From the NCBI RefSeq assembly GCF_003545815.1, contig NZ_PDUW01000003.1, positions 434,001-498,000 of the forward strand: DNA of 64,000 nt. The letters are read 5' to 3'. Both the position numbers and the translations under genes were made by a program. The DNA is from Pusillimonas caeni. GTDB taxonomy: Bacteria > Pseudomonadota > Gammaproteobacteria > Burkholderiales > Burkholderiaceae_B. The notes beneath the pieces are model-generated. The model saw only the letters and a program-made list of their open reading frames with translations, ran no database searches and was not told the origin of the DNA. This document shows positions 44,171-54,851 of the stretch, piece by piece (within the stretch, counting starts at the first letter, position 1; the number at the start of each line of letters is the position of its first letter).

Positions 44171-44943
44171 ACGCCGTCCCGAGACAGGTGCTGCAAGCGT
44201 ATGCCCCGGCCGTCGATCACCGCCCAGCCGCCACGCCCGGCGCCGTGGTCGAAATCCCAGTCGGGCAGTACCACCCGCAGGCGCGACGCGCCGTCGACCT
44301 GGAGGGTGTGCGCGGCGGGACGGTGAGTGTGGCCGTGCACCATGGCCGCCGCCCCGCTGCGGCGGAACGCCCGCAGGACCGCTTCGGGTGCGACGTCCAT
44401 GATCTCGGAGGTTTTTCCGGCGTGCGAGGCCATGCTGCGGCGGCGCGCCCAGTCGGCGATCGCTTGGCGCCGTGCCAGGCTCAGGCTCAGGAAAGCCCGT
44501 TGGATCCACCGTGTATGCACGATGCGCTTGAAGCGCTGATAGCCCACGTCGGCCGTGCAGTATTCGTCGCCATGGCTGACCAGTATGCGCCCCTGCGCCG
44601 TATCGAGGCAGACAGGGCCCTCCATCAGCGTTGCGCCCAGGCGTTCCGTCAAGGCGCGCCCGATGAGAAAGTCGCGATTGCCCCGGCCCAGCCACAGCGG
44701 CAGGGAGGCGGCGGCCCGGGCAAGGGCGTCCAGTATTTCACGCAGCCATGCGGGCGGCGACTCCAGGGCCAGATCGTCGCCGATCCAGGCATCGAAGATG
44801 TCGCCGCATAAAAACAAGGCATCCGCCTGGGCGCATGCCTGATCGAGAAACCGCAGGAAGGCGTCGCGGGTGCCCGGTGTCGCCGGCCCCAGGTGCATGT
44901 CCGACGCCAGCCACACCGTGCCCGGCAGGGCGATGCTATTCAA
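44167..44943 (-). CDS. lpxH: UDP-2,3-diacylglucosamine diphosphatase LpxH
   Basis: 258 residues from a TTG at 44943 that overlaps the ppiB stop (TTGAATAG). A longer frame further upstream is antisense-like within ppiB. Calcineurin-like metal motifs are intact: [30 protein letters not shown] and HGHTHRP. LpxH makes lipid X in lipid A synthesis at the inner membrane. Coupling to ppiB is common in this family of bacteria. Confidence 0.92.
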   Translation of the reverse strand: MNSIALPGTVWLASDMHLGPATPGTRDAFLRFLDQACAQADALFLCGDIFDAWIGDDLALESPPAWLREILDALARAAASLPLWLGRGNRDFLIGRALTERLGATLMEGPVCLDTAQGRILVSHGDEYCTADVGYQRFKRIVHTRWIQRAFLSLSLARRQAIADWARRRSMASHAGKTSEIMDVAPEAVLRAFRRSGAAAMVHGHTHRPAAHTLQVDGASRLRVVLPDWDFDHGAGRGGWAVIDGRGIRLQHLSRDGV

Positions 44944-45583
44944 CGACGGTCGCTTTCTCGATGATGACGTCCTGGGCGGGCACGTCCTGGTGGAAGCCCT
45001 TGGTGCCGGTCTTGACGCCCTTGATCTGGTCGACGACCTCGGTGCCCTCGACCACCTTGCCGAACACCGCATAGCCCCAGCCATTGGGCGTGGGCGACGT
45101 GAAGTTGAGGAAGTCGTTGTCGGAGACGTTGATGAAGAATTGCGCGGTGGCCGAATGGGGATCGCTGGTGCGCGCCATGGCCAGTGTGTAACGGTCGTTC
45201 TTGAGGCCGTTGTTGGCTTCGTTTTCAACGGCTTCGTGGGTGGATTTCTGCTTCATGCCGGGTTCGAAGCCGCCGCCCTGGATCATGAAGTTGTTGATGA
45301 CGCGATGAAAGACCGTGCCGTCGTAAAAGCCTTCCTTGACGTAGGTAAGGAAGTTGTCGACGGTTTTGGGCGCTTTGTCGGCATCGAGCTGGATGACCAT
45401 GTCGCCCATGCTGGTCTGGAGTTTTACGCGTGGAGTGGTGCTCATGGATTGGCCTTCTGTGGAAGTGGATGAGGCGGCCTGCGACGCTCCCGCCGGGCCA
45501 AAGGCCAGGGCGGCGGCAACAAACAGACCGGAAATGCGTGCCGATGGAATCAGGACGCGATGGATCAGGGATGAAAGAGGCAT
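44936..45583 (-). CDS. ppiB: Peptidyl-prolyl cis-trans isomerase, cyclophilin type
   Basis: 215 residues. A hydrophobic leader ([18 protein letters not shown]) precedes a cyclophilin domain with [13 protein letters not shown] and TAQFFINV. An internal ATG at 45445 (MSTTPRVK), with AAGG upstream, would make a leaderless cytoplasmic form of about 169 residues. One gene may therefore supply both periplasmic and cytoplasmic enzyme, or the upstream part may be mis-assigned. Confidence 0.88.
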   Translation of the reverse strand: MPLSSLIHRVLIPSARISGLFVAAALAFGPAGASQAASSTSTEGQSMSTTPRVKLQTSMGDMVIQLDADKAPKTVDNFLTYVKEGFYDGTVFHRVINNFMIQGGGFEPGMKQKSTHEAVENEANNGLKNDRYTLAMARTSDPHSATAQFFINVSDNDFLNFTSPTPNGWGYAVFGKVVEGTEVVDQIKGVKTGTKGFHQDVPAQDVIIEKATVVE

Positions 45584-45611
45584 GGCGTGAAGACAGTCGA
45601 GAGGCGCGTTC

Positions 45612-46379
45612 TTAGCGGCGCAGGATTTCAGAGGTTTGCTGGGCGGCCTTGCCGGCCCCCGGCGCGCCCTTGGCGTTTTCGAAGGAGCGGCGCGCCTGCA
45701 TCAGCTGGACCCAGCCCAGATTGGCCTGGGCCGCGGCATAGTTGGGGTTGGCGGACAGCGCCATCTGCAGCGCATCGCGGGCCATGTCGAGCTTGCCTTG
45801 CTTGACGTATTCCACCGCCAGATTGTTCCAGGGCTCGGGAAGTTCCGGAAAGAGGGTGGTCATGTTAAGGTAGTGCTCGATGGCTTCGTTGTGCCGCTCC
45901 AGGCCCGCCAGGGCGCGTCCACGCAAAAAAAGCAGTTGCACGTCGTTGGCCATGGCCATTTCGGCTTCGCGCTGGGCGATGCGGCGGTCGATGACGTCAA
46001 GCGCTTCGGCATAGCGGCCGCCATCCATCATGGCGGAGATGCGGTCGGTAATCTGCGACGGCGTCATGGGTATCGACGTATCGACCCCGGGGCTGGCGGC
46101 TTCGAGCAGGCGCGCCAGACCCTTCCAGCCGCCTTCCTTGGGCGGGGGGTCGTCGAACAGCTTTTCGCCCGGCGCCGGAGGGGGGGAAACGACAACCTCG
46201 GGCCCCAGCGGCTGTGCACCGCCGGCATCGCCGGCTTTGCCCGACGCCGTCAGCGACGAGTTCAGATCGACATGGGGCGCCAGGCCGCTTGCAGCCCTTT
46301 GCGCATGGGCCGTTGCAGCCGTGGTTGTGCCGGCCAGCAACAGCGCCATCGCCAGGAGTCTACGAATGTCTTGATGCAC
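45612..46379 (-). CDS. Periplasmic TPR-repeat protein
   Basis: About 255 residues from a GTG at 46379, chosen because it directly precedes a signal sequence ([22 protein letters not shown]). A Pro/Gly-rich linker follows, then three tetratricopeptide repeats in the C-terminal half (for example [16 protein letters not shown] and [20 protein letters not shown]). It lies upstream of ppiB on the same strand. Its function is unknown; protein-protein scaffolding at the envelope is inferred. Confidence 0.8.
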   Translation of the reverse strand: MHQDIRRLLAMALLLAGTTTAATAHAQRAASGLAPHVDLNSSLTASGKAGDAGGAQPLGPEVVVSPPPAPGEKLFDDPPPKEGGWKGLARLLEAASPGVDTSIPMTPSQITDRISAMMDGGRYAEALDVIDRRIAQREAEMAMANDVQLLFLRGRALAGLERHNEAIEHYLNMTTLFPELPEPWNNLAVEYVKQGKLDMARDALQMALSANPNYAAAQANLGWVQLMQARRSFENAKGAPGAGKAAQQTSEILRR

Positions 46380-46574
46380 GGGCCGGTACCTATGGGTCAG
46401 TGGTTGGTCGGGCGGTACAGCGTGCGCGCGATCGCGCACTTGCTATACTTATCGACCGCCATTTTAGCCTTGGTTGGGATTCGAACAAAACCAGGCCCGA
46501 CACCCCGTACCCATGCCTGCGACAGGGCGGCTGGGCAGGGCGCGCGCTTTACGGATTATTTCTTTTGACTGGGC

Positions 46575-48026
46575 ATGCTGCACATTTATAACACTCTTTC
46601 CCGCGACAAACAGCCGTTTACGCCGGTCGAACCGGGCCGCGTCCGTATGTATGTGTGCGGCATGACCGTCTACGATTTCTGCCATCTCGGCCATGCGCGC
46701 ATGCTGGTCAGCTTCGACGTCGTGCAGCGCTGGCTGCGCGCCACGGGCTATCGGGTCGACTACGTGCGCAACGTTACCGACATCGACGACAAGATCATCC
46801 GCAGGGCGGTGCAGACGGGCCGCCGCATGGACGAGGTCACGAGCTTTTTCATCGACGCCATGCACGCGGACGAACGCGCCCTGGGGGTGGCCCCTCCCGA
46901 TGCCGAGCCTCGCGCCACGCAACACGTCGGCCAGATGCTCGACATCATCTCCAAGCTCGAGGACAACGGCCTGGCCTATCAGTCCGACGACGGCGACGTC
47001 AATTACGCCGTGCGCCGGTTTCCCGGCTATGGCAAGCTCTCGGGCAAATCGCTGGACGATCTGCGCGCCGGCGAGCGGGTGGCGGTCGCCTCGGCCAAGC
47101 GCGATCCGCTCGATTTCGTGCTGTGGAAGTCGGCCAAGCAGGACGAGCCGCCCGAGTCCAAGTGGGAGTCCCCCTACGGCCTGGGCCGCCCCGGCTGGCA
47201 CATCGAGTGCTCGGCCATGAGCAAGGCCTTGCTGGGCCTGCCGCTGGACATCCACGGCGGCGGCCCCGACCTGAAGTTTCCCCACCACGAGAACGAGATC
47301 GCGCAGACCGAAGGCGCTTTCGGCGGAACGCTGGCCAACGTCTGGATGCATTGCGGGCCGCTCATGGTCGATGCGGACAAGATGTCCAAGTCGCTCGGCA
47401 ACTTCCGCACCATACGCGAAACCGTGGCCTTGCCGGGGTCGCTTGCCGACGATGAGCCCTCGTACGACGCCAACCCCCGCGAAGCCGAGATGCTGCGCTT
47501 CTTCATCGTGCGCAATCATTACCGCAGCGTGCAGAACTACACGCCGGACAATTTGCGCGACGCCCAGCACGCGCTCGACCGCCTGTACCAGGCGCTGCAC
47601 AATGTCCCGCCCGATCCCGATAACGTCCTCGACTGGAGTCATCCCTCCGCCCAGGCCTTCCGCAACGCCATGGACGACGACTTCAACACTTCGGGCGCCG
47701 TGGCCGTCCTGTTCGAGCTGGCCTCGGAGGCCAACCGCACGCGCTCCGGCCAAGCGTCCGCGCTGTTGCGGCTGCTGGGCGGCGTGCTGGGTCTGCTTCA
47801 GGGCGACCCCGAGCGCTATCTGCAGTCGCCCAGCCGCTACCTGGGCGCGGGCGCCGAGGGCGACGAACTGGCGTCGGACGCCATCCAGGCTTTGATCGAC
47901 GAGCGCGCCGCCGCGAAGCAGGCGCGGGACTTCGCCCTGGCCGACCGTATCCGCGAGCAGCTGCGCGAGGCGGGCGTCGAGCTCGAGGACAAGGCGGGCG
48001 GCGCGACCCAATGGCGTCGGATATAA
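46575..48026 (+). CDS. cysS: Cysteinyl-tRNA synthetase
   Basis: 483 residues, class I synthetase. The HIGH-like motif is HLGHARM, the second motif is KMSKSLGN, and the zinc ligands include the CGMTVYD cysteine and the ECSAM segment. Length is normal. A TATACT -10-like box occurs at 46444. It is divergent from the TPR gene. Confidence 0.96.
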   Translation: MLHIYNTLSRDKQPFTPVEPGRVRMYVCGMTVYDFCHLGHARMLVSFDVVQRWLRATGYRVDYVRNVTDIDDKIIRRAVQTGRRMDEVTSFFIDAMHADERALGVAPPDAEPRATQHVGQMLDIISKLEDNGLAYQSDDGDVNYAVRRFPGYGKLSGKSLDDLRAGERVAVASAKRDPLDFVLWKSAKQDEPPESKWESPYGLGRPGWHIECSAMSKALLGLPLDIHGGGPDLKFPHHENEIAQTEGAFGGTLANVWMHCGPLMVDADKMSKSLGNFRTIRETVALPGSLADDEPSYDANPREAEMLRFFIVRNHYRSVQNYTPDNLRDAQHALDRLYQALHNVPPDPDNVLDWSHPSAQAFRNAMDDDFNTSGAVAVLFELASEANRTRSGQASALLRLLGGVLGLLQGDPERYLQSPSRYLGAGAEGDELASDAIQALIDERAAAKQARDFALADRIREQLREAGVELEDKAGGATQWRRI

Positions 48027-48036
48027 AGGGACAGGC

Positions 48037-48672
48037 ATGGTAGACGTTCTTACAATCGACAAGCCGGATTTCTGGGACGAAGCATCGGCCCAGCTCATGC
48101 GCCGCGACCGCATCCTCAAGAAAGTCATTCCCCAGCACCGCTCCGAATGGCTCGTCACTTCTTCGACGCCTTTCATGACTCTGGCGCGCGCCATCGTGGG
48201 GCAGCAGGTGTCCACCAAGGCGGCGGACGCCACCTGGGCGCGTTTCACCGAGCGCTGCGGACGCCGCCCGGCTCCGGCCAAGGTGGCGGCCATTTCGCTG
48301 GACGAGTTGCGCGAGCTGGGGCTATCGCGGCGCAAGTGCGAGTACATCGTCGACCTGGCCACGCACTTTGCCGAAAAGAAGCTGCGCCCGGCCGCCTGGG
48401 CAGGCATGGACGACGAGGCCGTCATCGCCGATCTGTGCGCCATACGGGGCATAGGTCGATGGACGGCCGAGATGTTTCTCATCTTCAGCCTGCAGCGTCC
48501 GGACGTGCTGCCTCTGGACGACGTCGGCCTGCTCAAGGCAATTTCGCTACACTATTTCAGCGGCGAGCCCGTTTCCCGCTTCGAGGCCCGCGAGGTCGCG
48601 CAGGCGTGGGCGCCCTGGCGCACCGTCGCCACCTGGTATCTGTGGCGCAGCCTCAGCGTCGCCCCCAAGTAA
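48037..48672 (+). CDS. DNA-3-methyladenine glycosylase, HhH-GPD family
   Basis: 211 residues. A helix-hairpin-helix ([15 protein letters not shown]) and catalytic Asp in [10 protein letters not shown] are present, as in AlkA/MAG enzymes that excise alkylated bases. It follows cysS by 10 bases and precedes accA, so it is part of a housekeeping operon. Confidence 0.92.
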   Translation: MVDVLTIDKPDFWDEASAQLMRRDRILKKVIPQHRSEWLVTSSTPFMTLARAIVGQQVSTKAADATWARFTERCGRRPAPAKVAAISLDELRELGLSRRKCEYIVDLATHFAEKKLRPAAWAGMDDEAVIADLCAIRGIGRWTAEMFLIFSLQRPDVLPLDDVGLLKAISLHYFSGEPVSRFEAREVAQAWAPWRTVATWYLWRSLSVAPK

Positions 48673-48722
48673 CCGCCGACCCGAACCGACTTGCGTTTTT
48701 TCCTACCGGACAACAAGCTCTT

Positions 48723-49688
48723 ATGCGTAATACCTTCCTAGAATTCGAGCAGCCTCTGGCCGAACTCGAGAACAAGATCGAGCAGCTACGTTTCGTGCAG
48801 GCGGACTCGGCCGTCGACATCTCGGACGAGGTCGGGCGCTTGCAGCAAAAAAGCCAGACGCTCGCGAAGAATATTTACGCCAAGCTCACGCCGTGGCAGA
48901 CCGCCCTGGTGGCGCGCCATCCGCAAAGGCCCTACACGCTGGACTACGTGCGCGAGATCTTCACCGACTTCCACGAACTGCACGGCGACCGCATGTATGC
49001 CGACGATCTGTCCATCGTCGGCGGGCTGGCCCGGTTCCAGGGTACGCCCTGCATGGTGATCGGCCACCAGAAGGGCCGCGACACCAAAGAGCGTGCGATG
49101 CGCAATTTCGGCATGCCCCGCCCGGAAGGCTATCGCAAGGCGCTGCGGCTGATGCGGCTGGCCGAGAAATTCAGCCTGCCGGTGTTCACCTTCGTCGATA
49201 CGCCCGGCGCCTATCCCGGCATCGGGGCCGAAGAGCGCGGGCAGTCCGAAGCCATCGGCCACAATCTGTACGCCATGGCCGAACTCAAGGTGCCCATCAT
49301 CTCCACCATCATCGGCGAAGGCGGCTCGGGGGGCGCGCTGGCCATCGCCGTGGGCGACGTGGTCATGATGCTGCAGTATTCCACTTACGCGGTCATTTCT
49401 CCCGAAGGCTGCGCGTCCATCCTGTGGCGCAGCGCCGACAAGGCCTCGGTCGCCGCCGAGGCCCTGGCCATCACCGCGCCGCGGCTGAAAGAACTGGGCC
49501 TGGTCGACCGCGTGGTCAACGAGCCGGTGGGCGGCGCCCACCGTGATCCGGTCGTCATGGCCCGCCAGCTCGGCCGCGCCTTGTCCGACGCCCTGCGCCA
49601 AGTGTCCGGCCTGACGCCCCAGCAGCTCATTGACCAGCGCCTGGAGCGGCTCATGACCTACGGCCGCTACCAAGAGGCTCGTGCCTGA
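48723..49688 (+). CDS. accA: Acetyl-CoA carboxylase carboxyltransferase subunit alpha
   Basis: 321 residues, normal size. The characteristic [19 protein letters not shown]-terminus, [18 protein letters not shown] and [20 protein letters not shown] motifs are all present. It forms the alpha2beta2 transferase with AccD to make malonyl-CoA. The start at 48723 is fixed by the family N-terminus. Confidence 0.97.
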   Translation: MRNTFLEFEQPLAELENKIEQLRFVQADSAVDISDEVGRLQQKSQTLAKNIYAKLTPWQTALVARHPQRPYTLDYVREIFTDFHELHGDRMYADDLSIVGGLARFQGTPCMVIGHQKGRDTKERAMRNFGMPRPEGYRKALRLMRLAEKFSLPVFTFVDTPGAYPGIGAEERGQSEAIGHNLYAMAELKVPIISTIIGEGGSGGALAIAVGDVVMMLQYSTYAVISPEGCASILWRSADKASVAAEALAITAPRLKELGLVDRVVNEPVGGAHRDPVVMARQLGRALSDALRQVSGLTPQQLIDQRLERLMTYGRYQEARA

Positions 49689-50724
49689 TCCATCTTCCCC
49701 GCCGGGATACGGCGTGCCATATGGCTTGCCGTTCGGCTCGCCGGCCCTGCTGTCGGCCGTAGACCAGGCGATCGCCTCGCTGGACGGTGCTCCCGATGCA
49801 CTGGGCGTGGCGGTCAGCGGGGGCGCCGACTCCACCATGCTTGCAGCGCATGCGGCAGCGGTGGCCGGGCAGCGCGGCATCACCCTGCATTTCCTTCACG
49901 TCCATCATGGCCTGCAGCGAATCGCCGACGCCTGGCGCGAGCAGGTGCACGACCTGGCGCAGTTGCTTGCCGTCCCATGCCATAGCGCGCGCATTGCGGT
50001 CGACCATTCGCATGGCGACGGCATCGAGTCGGCCGCCCGGACGGCGCGTTATCAAGCGTTGGCGGCGCTGGCGGCGCGTGCCGGAGTCAAGCATGTGCTG
50101 CTGGCGCATCATCGCGACGATCAGGCCGAGACCGTCCTGCTGCGGTTGCTGCGCGGCGCCGGCCCGCTGGGCCTGGGCGCCATGGCGCCGCAGATGCAAA
50201 GGGACGGCCTCGTCTACCTCAGGCCGTGGCTGGACGTGAGCAGGGCGCAGATCCTGCTGCTGGCCGAAGAGTTCCGCGGTCTGACGGGCTGGAGGGCGGT
50301 GCACGATCCCACCAATTCCGAAGACCGCTACACCCGCTCGGCGGTGCGCGAACGCCTCACGCCGCAGCTGGACGACCGCTGGCCCGGCTGGCAGGCCACC
50401 CTTGCGCGTCATGCGCGCCAAAGCCGCGAAATGTCGCAGGTGCTGGAAGATGTGGCCGCGCGAGACCTGGCGGGGCTCGAGCCGTCGGAGGACGGGCGCA
50501 GCTTTTCGCTGGCGCGCTGGCGAGCGCTTTCGGAAGCGCGGCAGGCGCTGGTCCTGAGGCATTGGCTGGCGAGCCTGGGCCTTCGCATGCCGACCGATGC
50601 GCGCCTGCGCGAACTGATGCGGCAGATGCGCGGCCTGCATGCGCTGGGCCATGACCGCGAGATGCGGCTCAAGCACGGCGATGCGCTCATTCGCTGCGTC
50701 CGGGGCCGCGTGCTGGTAGAATAA
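49681..50724 (+). CDS. tilS: tRNA(Ile)-lysidine synthase TilS
   Basis: 347 residues with the PP-loop SGGADST at residues 46-52 and HHRDDQAET. It converts C34 of tRNA-Ile(CAU) to lysidine. The start is a GTG at 49681 overlapping the accA stop. The C-terminal recognition domain is short compared with E. coli TilS. Confidence 0.93.
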   Translation: MPDPSSPPGYGVPYGLPFGSPALLSAVDQAIASLDGAPDALGVAVSGGADSTMLAAHAAAVAGQRGITLHFLHVHHGLQRIADAWREQVHDLAQLLAVPCHSARIAVDHSHGDGIESAARTARYQALAALAARAGVKHVLLAHHRDDQAETVLLRLLRGAGPLGLGAMAPQMQRDGLVYLRPWLDVSRAQILLLAEEFRGLTGWRAVHDPTNSEDRYTRSAVRERLTPQLDDRWPGWQATLARHARQSREMSQVLEDVAARDLAGLEPSEDGRSFSLARWRALSEARQALVLRHWLASLGLRMPTDARLRELMRQMRGLHALGHDREMRLKHGDALIRCVRGRVLVE

Positions 50725-50796
50725 ATGGTTTTCTTTGCAGCAACTTGCAAAGTATTCCATTGATTCAATCAGGGCAAAAAGGCAGGACAGAAGATC

Positions 50797-52074
50797 ATGT
50801 CCCTTATCGTTCATAAATACGGCGGCACCTCGATGGGCTCCATCGAACGCATCCAGAATGTCGCTCGGCGAGTGGCCAAATGGCATGCCGCCGGTCATCA
50901 GGTGGTGGTCGTTCCGTCGGCGATGTCGGGCGAAACCAACCGTCTTCTGGGCTTGGCCAAAGAGCTCAGCCCCCAGCCCGACGGACGCGAGCTCGATATG
51001 CTCGCCGCCACCGGCGAGCAGGCCAGCAGCGCCTTGCTGGCCATGGCGCTTCAGGCCCAAGGCGTCGGGGCGCGCAGCTACACCGGCTGGCAGGTGCCCG
51101 TGCGCACCGATTCCGCATACACCAAGGCGCGCATCCGCTCCATCGACGACGCCCGCATCCGCGCCGATCTCGATGCCGGCCGCGTGGTGATCGTCACCGG
51201 GTTCCAGGGCATAGACGATGACGGCCACATCACGACCCTGGGCCGCGGCGGTTCGGACACTTCGGCGGTAGCCGTGGCGGCCGCCCTCAACGCCCAAGAG
51301 TGCCTGATCTTCACCGACGTCGACGGCGTCTACACCACCGATCCGCGCGTCGTGCCCGAGGCCCGTCGCATGCGCGTCGTGTCCTTCGAAGAAATGCTCG
51401 AGATGGCATCCCTGGGCTCCAAGGTGCTGCAGATACGCGCCGTCGAATTCGCGGGCAAGTTCCGGGTGCCGGTGCGGGTGCTGTCGTCGCTCACCGATCC
51501 ATTGATTCCGCTCGACGAAGAAATGACGTCGGGCACTTTAATTACTTTCGAGGAAGACCAAAAAATGGAATCCGCTGTTGTTTCGGGCATCGCTTTCAGC
51601 CGTGACGAGGCCAAGATGACATTGCTGGCTGTTCCAGACACCCCGGGCGTGGCCTATTCCATCCTCGGCCCGGTTGCCGCAGCCAACATCGACATCGACA
51701 TGATCGTGCAGAACCAGTCGGTGCGCGGCACCACCGACTTCTCCTTCACCGTCAACCGCAACGACTACCACCGGACGCTCGAGCTGCTGAAGAATCAGGT
51801 CGCTCCGTCGGTGGGCGCACAAGAGGTCGTGGCCGACAACGAAGTCTGCAAGGTCTCCATCGTCGGCATCGGCATGCGCAGCCACGTCGGCGTGGCCAGC
51901 CTGATGTTCCGCACCCTCAGCGAAGAGGGCATCAACATCCAGATGATCAGCACCAGCGAGATCAAGACCTCGGTGGTCATCAACGACAAGTACATGGAGC
52001 TCGCCGTGCGCGCTCTGCACAAGGCGTTCGGGCTGGATCAGGAAGCTTCGGCGGTGGGCGAGGCCTCGGCCTGA
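50797..52074 (+). CDS. lysC: Aspartate kinase
   Basis: 425 residues. The kinase domain begins [13 protein letters not shown] and includes [16 protein letters not shown]. Two C-terminal ACT domains (from about residue 265) bind lysine and threonine for feedback inhibition. It catalyses the first step of the aspartate-family amino-acid pathway. A possible internal start near 51567 ([12 protein letters not shown]) would give a beta-type regulatory subunit, as known in other bacteria. Confidence 0.95.
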   Translation: MSLIVHKYGGTSMGSIERIQNVARRVAKWHAAGHQVVVVPSAMSGETNRLLGLAKELSPQPDGRELDMLAATGEQASSALLAMALQAQGVGARSYTGWQVPVRTDSAYTKARIRSIDDARIRADLDAGRVVIVTGFQGIDDDGHITTLGRGGSDTSAVAVAAALNAQECLIFTDVDGVYTTDPRVVPEARRMRVVSFEEMLEMASLGSKVLQIRAVEFAGKFRVPVRVLSSLTDPLIPLDEEMTSGTLITFEEDQKMESAVVSGIAFSRDEAKMTLLAVPDTPGVAYSILGPVAAANIDIDMIVQNQSVRGTTDFSFTVNRNDYHRTLELLKNQVAPSVGAQEVVADNEVCKVSIVGIGMRSHVGVASLMFRTLSEEGINIQMISTSEIKTSVVINDKYMELAVRALHKAFGLDQEASAVGEASA

Positions 52075-52178
52075 TCACCGGGCGTGCAAGGAGGCGCCCG
52101 CCGCCTCCGCTTGGCAAAGGCCCGGCGCTTCAAGGCTTTTTGTCCTGTATCTTGTGCTAGAATAGCGGACTTGTATCC

Positions 52179-52271
52179 GGAGACGTGGCCGAGAGGTTGA
52201 AGGTACTCCCCTGCTAAGGGAGCATGCGGCTTATACCCGCATCGAGGGTTCGAATCCCTCCGTCTCCGCCA
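52179..52271 (+). tRNA. tRNA-Ser (anticodon GCU), with encoded CCA
   Basis: Acceptor GGAGACG pairs with CGTCTCC. The anticodon loop is CTGCTAA in a CTCCC/GGGAG stem, giving GCU. A long variable arm with a GCGG/CCGC-type pairing and a GGGTTCGAATCCC T-arm identify a class II serine tRNA. CCA is encoded at 52269-52271. A TAGAAT -10-like box is at 52158-52163. Confidence 0.97.
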
Positions 52272-52274
52272 GAT

Positions 52275-52307
52275 AACCCCTTGTTTTTGCAAGGGGTTTC
52301 TTTTTTT
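52275..52307 (+). terminator. Terminator of tRNA-Ser
   Basis: AACCCCTTG pairs with CAAGGGGTT around a TTTTTG loop and is followed by a T-rich run. The same AACCCCTTG/CAAGGGGTT arms recur, with longer stems, at 56569-56609. Confidence 0.85.
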
Positions 52308-52320
52308 CTGCGCCGCATAA

Positions 52321-53226
52321 TTACTTGGGCTTGTCGGGAGTGATGCGTAGCGCGTTGACTACCAGCGAGAAGGCCGGTGAAGGTTGCCGCCGACTTGGAT
52401 AGTAGAGATAGTATCCAGAAAAAGGCGCGCACCAATCCGCCAAGACCCGAATCAACCTGCCTTCTTCAATGTGCGGGGCGAACTCTTCCTCGGGCAGGTG
52501 GGCTATCCCTAGTCCCGCCAAGGCGGCATCGACGATGTTGGGCGACGTATTGAGCGTGAGTTGTCCATCGACACGGACATTCAGCTGATTTCCCTTGCGC
52601 TCAAATTCCCATACATACAGCCCGCCACCCGACTGCATCCGCATGTTGATGCAATTATGGTCGACCAGGTCGCGTGGTGTCTTGGGTTTTGGGCGGGTCG
52701 CGAAATACGATGGGGCGGCAACGGCTGCCATGCGCAGCGGCGGACCGATCGGCACTGCGATCATGTCCTTGTCGATGGTGTCGCCCAGCCTTACGCCCGC
52801 GTCGAAGCGATCGGCAACGATGTCGCGAAATCCATAGTTCACGTCGAACTCGGCCTTGATGTCGGGATATTCGAGGAGCAGAGGGGCGAGCTTGGGCAGC
52901 AGCGTCGTTCTCAGGACGTGATCTCCGCAGGTGATCCGGACGGTGCCGGCGGGCTTGTCGCGCATCTCCGTCAGTTCGTCCAGTTCGGCCTCGATCTCAT
53001 CGAAGCGGTGGCCAATGGCGTCAAGAAGCCGCTCGCCTGCCGCCGTAGGCGAAACGCTGCGCGTTGTACGAGTCAGTAGCCTGATATCCAGCTTGGCTTC
53101 GAGGCCGCTAATGGTTTGGCTGAGAGCGGACTGGGTAACGCCCAGGATCGCCGCAGCGCGGGTAAAGCTGCCTTCCCGGGCCACCGTCACAAAGGATAGA
53201 AGATCATTCAGATTGCGTTTAGCCAT
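52321..53226 (-). CDS. LysR-family regulator (AaeR/DmlR-like group)
   Basis: 301 residues. N-terminal helix-turn-helix (GSFTRAAAILGVTQSALSQTISGLE) and a C-terminal effector domain. The start at 53226 gives the usual MAKRNLNDLLSF beginning. It is divergent from an alpha/beta hydrolase gene 147 bases away, which is its likely target. Confidence 0.91.
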   Translation of the reverse strand: MAKRNLNDLLSFVTVAREGSFTRAAAILGVTQSALSQTISGLEAKLDIRLLTRTTRSVSPTAAGERLLDAIGHRFDEIEAELDELTEMRDKPAGTVRITCGDHVLRTTLLPKLAPLLLEYPDIKAEFDVNYGFRDIVADRFDAGVRLGDTIDKDMIAVPIGPPLRMAAVAAPSYFATRPKPKTPRDLVDHNCINMRMQSGGGLYVWEFERKGNQLNVRVDGQLTLNTSPNIVDAALAGLGIAHLPEEEFAPHIEEGRLIRVLADWCAPFSGYYLYYPSRRQPSPAFSLVVNALRITPDKPK

Positions 53227-53251
53227 GCATGCAGTTTCGCACGAATAATTA

Positions 53252-53266
53252 ATTAGCACACCTAAT
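53252..53266. promoter_or_regulatory. LysR-type operator candidate
   Basis: ATTAG-CACAC-CTAAT is a perfect 15-base interrupted palindrome of the T-N11-A class. It lies 26 bases upstream of the LysR start in the A+T-rich divergent region. This is the expected place for autoregulation and activation of the hydrolase gene. Confidence 0.5.
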
Positions 53267-53373
53267 ATGGTCATTAAGAATTGATTAGCTAGTAATAGAG
53301 ATGCCAATCAAGGACAATTTGCACTATGGCGATTCATCCATCCGACGGATTTCGAGCAGGAAAGGAAAGCATC

Positions 53374-54546
53374 ATGAACAGTAGCAGTGAGGAGCGCAGC
53401 ATAGTTTCCCGTCACGATAGGACTAATGAGGGCCGCCGCAACATGTTGAAAATGACTGGTACCAGCATCGCCGCCTTTAGCGTTGGAATGGTCGCTTCGG
53501 GGCGGGTCGCCGCACAGCAGCAGGCGAAGTCCGGCAATGATTGGGACAAGACTTTTGCCAAGAGCGATAAGGTGGTCCATAAGAAAGTCATTTTCAAGAA
53601 CCGCTATGGCGTCACCCTGGCGGGCGACCTGTATCAACCGAAGAGCGCCAGCGGCAGGTTGGCGGCGATCGCCGTGAGCGGCCCCTTTGGCGCCGTGAAG
53701 GAGCAATCGTCTGGCCTGTACGCGCAAACCATGGCCGAACGCGGCTTCGTCACGCTGGCCTTCGATCCATCGTACACCGGGGAAAGCAGCGGCGAGCCGC
53801 GCAATGTCGCCTCGCCGGACATCAATACCGAGGACTTCAGCGCAGCCGTGGATTTCCTCGGCCTGCAGCCGAACGTCGACCGCAACCGCATAGGCGTCAT
53901 CGGCATTTGCGGCTACAGCGGCATGGCGCTGACTGCCGCCACCAGCGATTCGCGCATCAAGGCGCTCGCCACGACTTCCATGTACGACATGTCGCGCAGC
54001 ATCAGCCGCAGCTATAAAGACGGCTACACCATGGAGCAGCGCCACCAGGTCATTGACTATCTCAGTCAGCAGCGTTGGGCCGATGCGGAAAGCGGCCGGC
54101 ACGCGCTGGGCTATCACGAAGTCCCGTTTGACGACAGCGGCAATATCGTGAAAGGGCAGCGTGTGCTTCCGGAAACATTGCCCGCCGATCCAGACCCGGT
54201 TCTGCGCGCATTCTTCAACTACTACAGAACTCCGCGCGGTTTCCATTCGAGAAGCATCAATTCGACGACGGCGTGGACAGCCACGACTCCCATGTCGTTC
54301 TTCAGCTTTCCGATGTACGCCAACATCGAAATGATCTCGCCGCGTCCGATCCTGCTGGTGGCGGGCGAAAACGCCCATTCTCGTTACTACTCCGAAGACG
54401 TCTATAAGGCGGCTTCCGATCCCAAGGAATTGTTGATTGTGCCCGATGCGGATCACGTCGATCTATATGACCAAATGGACAAGATTCCATTTGACAAGCT
54501 GACGTCGTTCTTCAAGCAGCATCTGGCCGAAGCCGGCTCGGCATAA
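53374..54546 (+). CDS. Alpha/beta hydrolase with Tat-like leader (YcjY-like)
   Basis: 390 residues from the ATG at 53374, preceded by AAGGAAAG. The leader NEGRRNMLKMTGTSIAAF resembles a twin-arginine export signal followed by AAQQQ. The body contains GDLYQPKS, a nucleophile-elbow region IGICGYSGMAL and a C-terminal DADHVDLYD histidine, which fits the YcjY/DLH-like hydrolases. Substrate unknown. It is divergent from the LysR gene. Confidence 0.85.
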   Translation: MNSSSEERSIVSRHDRTNEGRRNMLKMTGTSIAAFSVGMVASGRVAAQQQAKSGNDWDKTFAKSDKVVHKKVIFKNRYGVTLAGDLYQPKSASGRLAAIAVSGPFGAVKEQSSGLYAQTMAERGFVTLAFDPSYTGESSGEPRNVASPDINTEDFSAAVDFLGLQPNVDRNRIGVIGICGYSGMALTAATSDSRIKALATTSMYDMSRSISRSYKDGYTMEQRHQVIDYLSQQRWADAESGRHALGYHEVPFDDSGNIVKGQRVLPETLPADPDPVLRAFFNYYRTPRGFHSRSINSTTAWTATTPMSFFSFPMYANIEMISPRPILLVAGENAHSRYYSEDVYKAASDPKELLIVPDADHVDLYDQMDKIPFDKLTSFFKQHLAEAGSA

Positions 54547-54851
54547 CGAGTTGGAACAACATGGCGCAATCGTCTCGGACGTGTCGATGAACCTGCCAGC
54601 CTGGCCGCGGCGCTTGGGCGGCGCGACGTGCGGGCGGAGTTCTCCAAGAACTAGCCGCTCTGGGCGAGAAAAATGCGTCCGCGCGGCCCAAGCTGGCCAG
54701 GCTGTTCGACGTGGTGCGCCCCATGATCGGCGCCAGCCGAACTGGACCATTCGCACAATTGGAGTATAAGACTGTTTTGAATCGTGGCAGGGCGGCGATT
54801 GGCGGATGAAGGGCGAGATAGGCTGGGCGTTTTGCCTGGAAACGGCCTGCA
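54547..54851 (+). pseudogene. Possible decayed coding remnant between hydrolase and kinase genes
   Basis: No intact gene is seen in about 300 bases. One frame reads RVDEPASLAAALGRRDVRAEF to a TAG near 54652. The next frame continues as LAALGEKNASARPKLARLF to a TGA near 54809. The protein-like, high-GC character of both pieces suggests a frameshifted 3' end of a lost gene, but the family is not recognised. Confidence 0.3.

Noticed and set aside
46466-46494. tRNA T-arm-like string (GGGATTCGAAC) near the cysS start
   Set aside because: No acceptor, anticodon or D-arm can be built around it on either strand.
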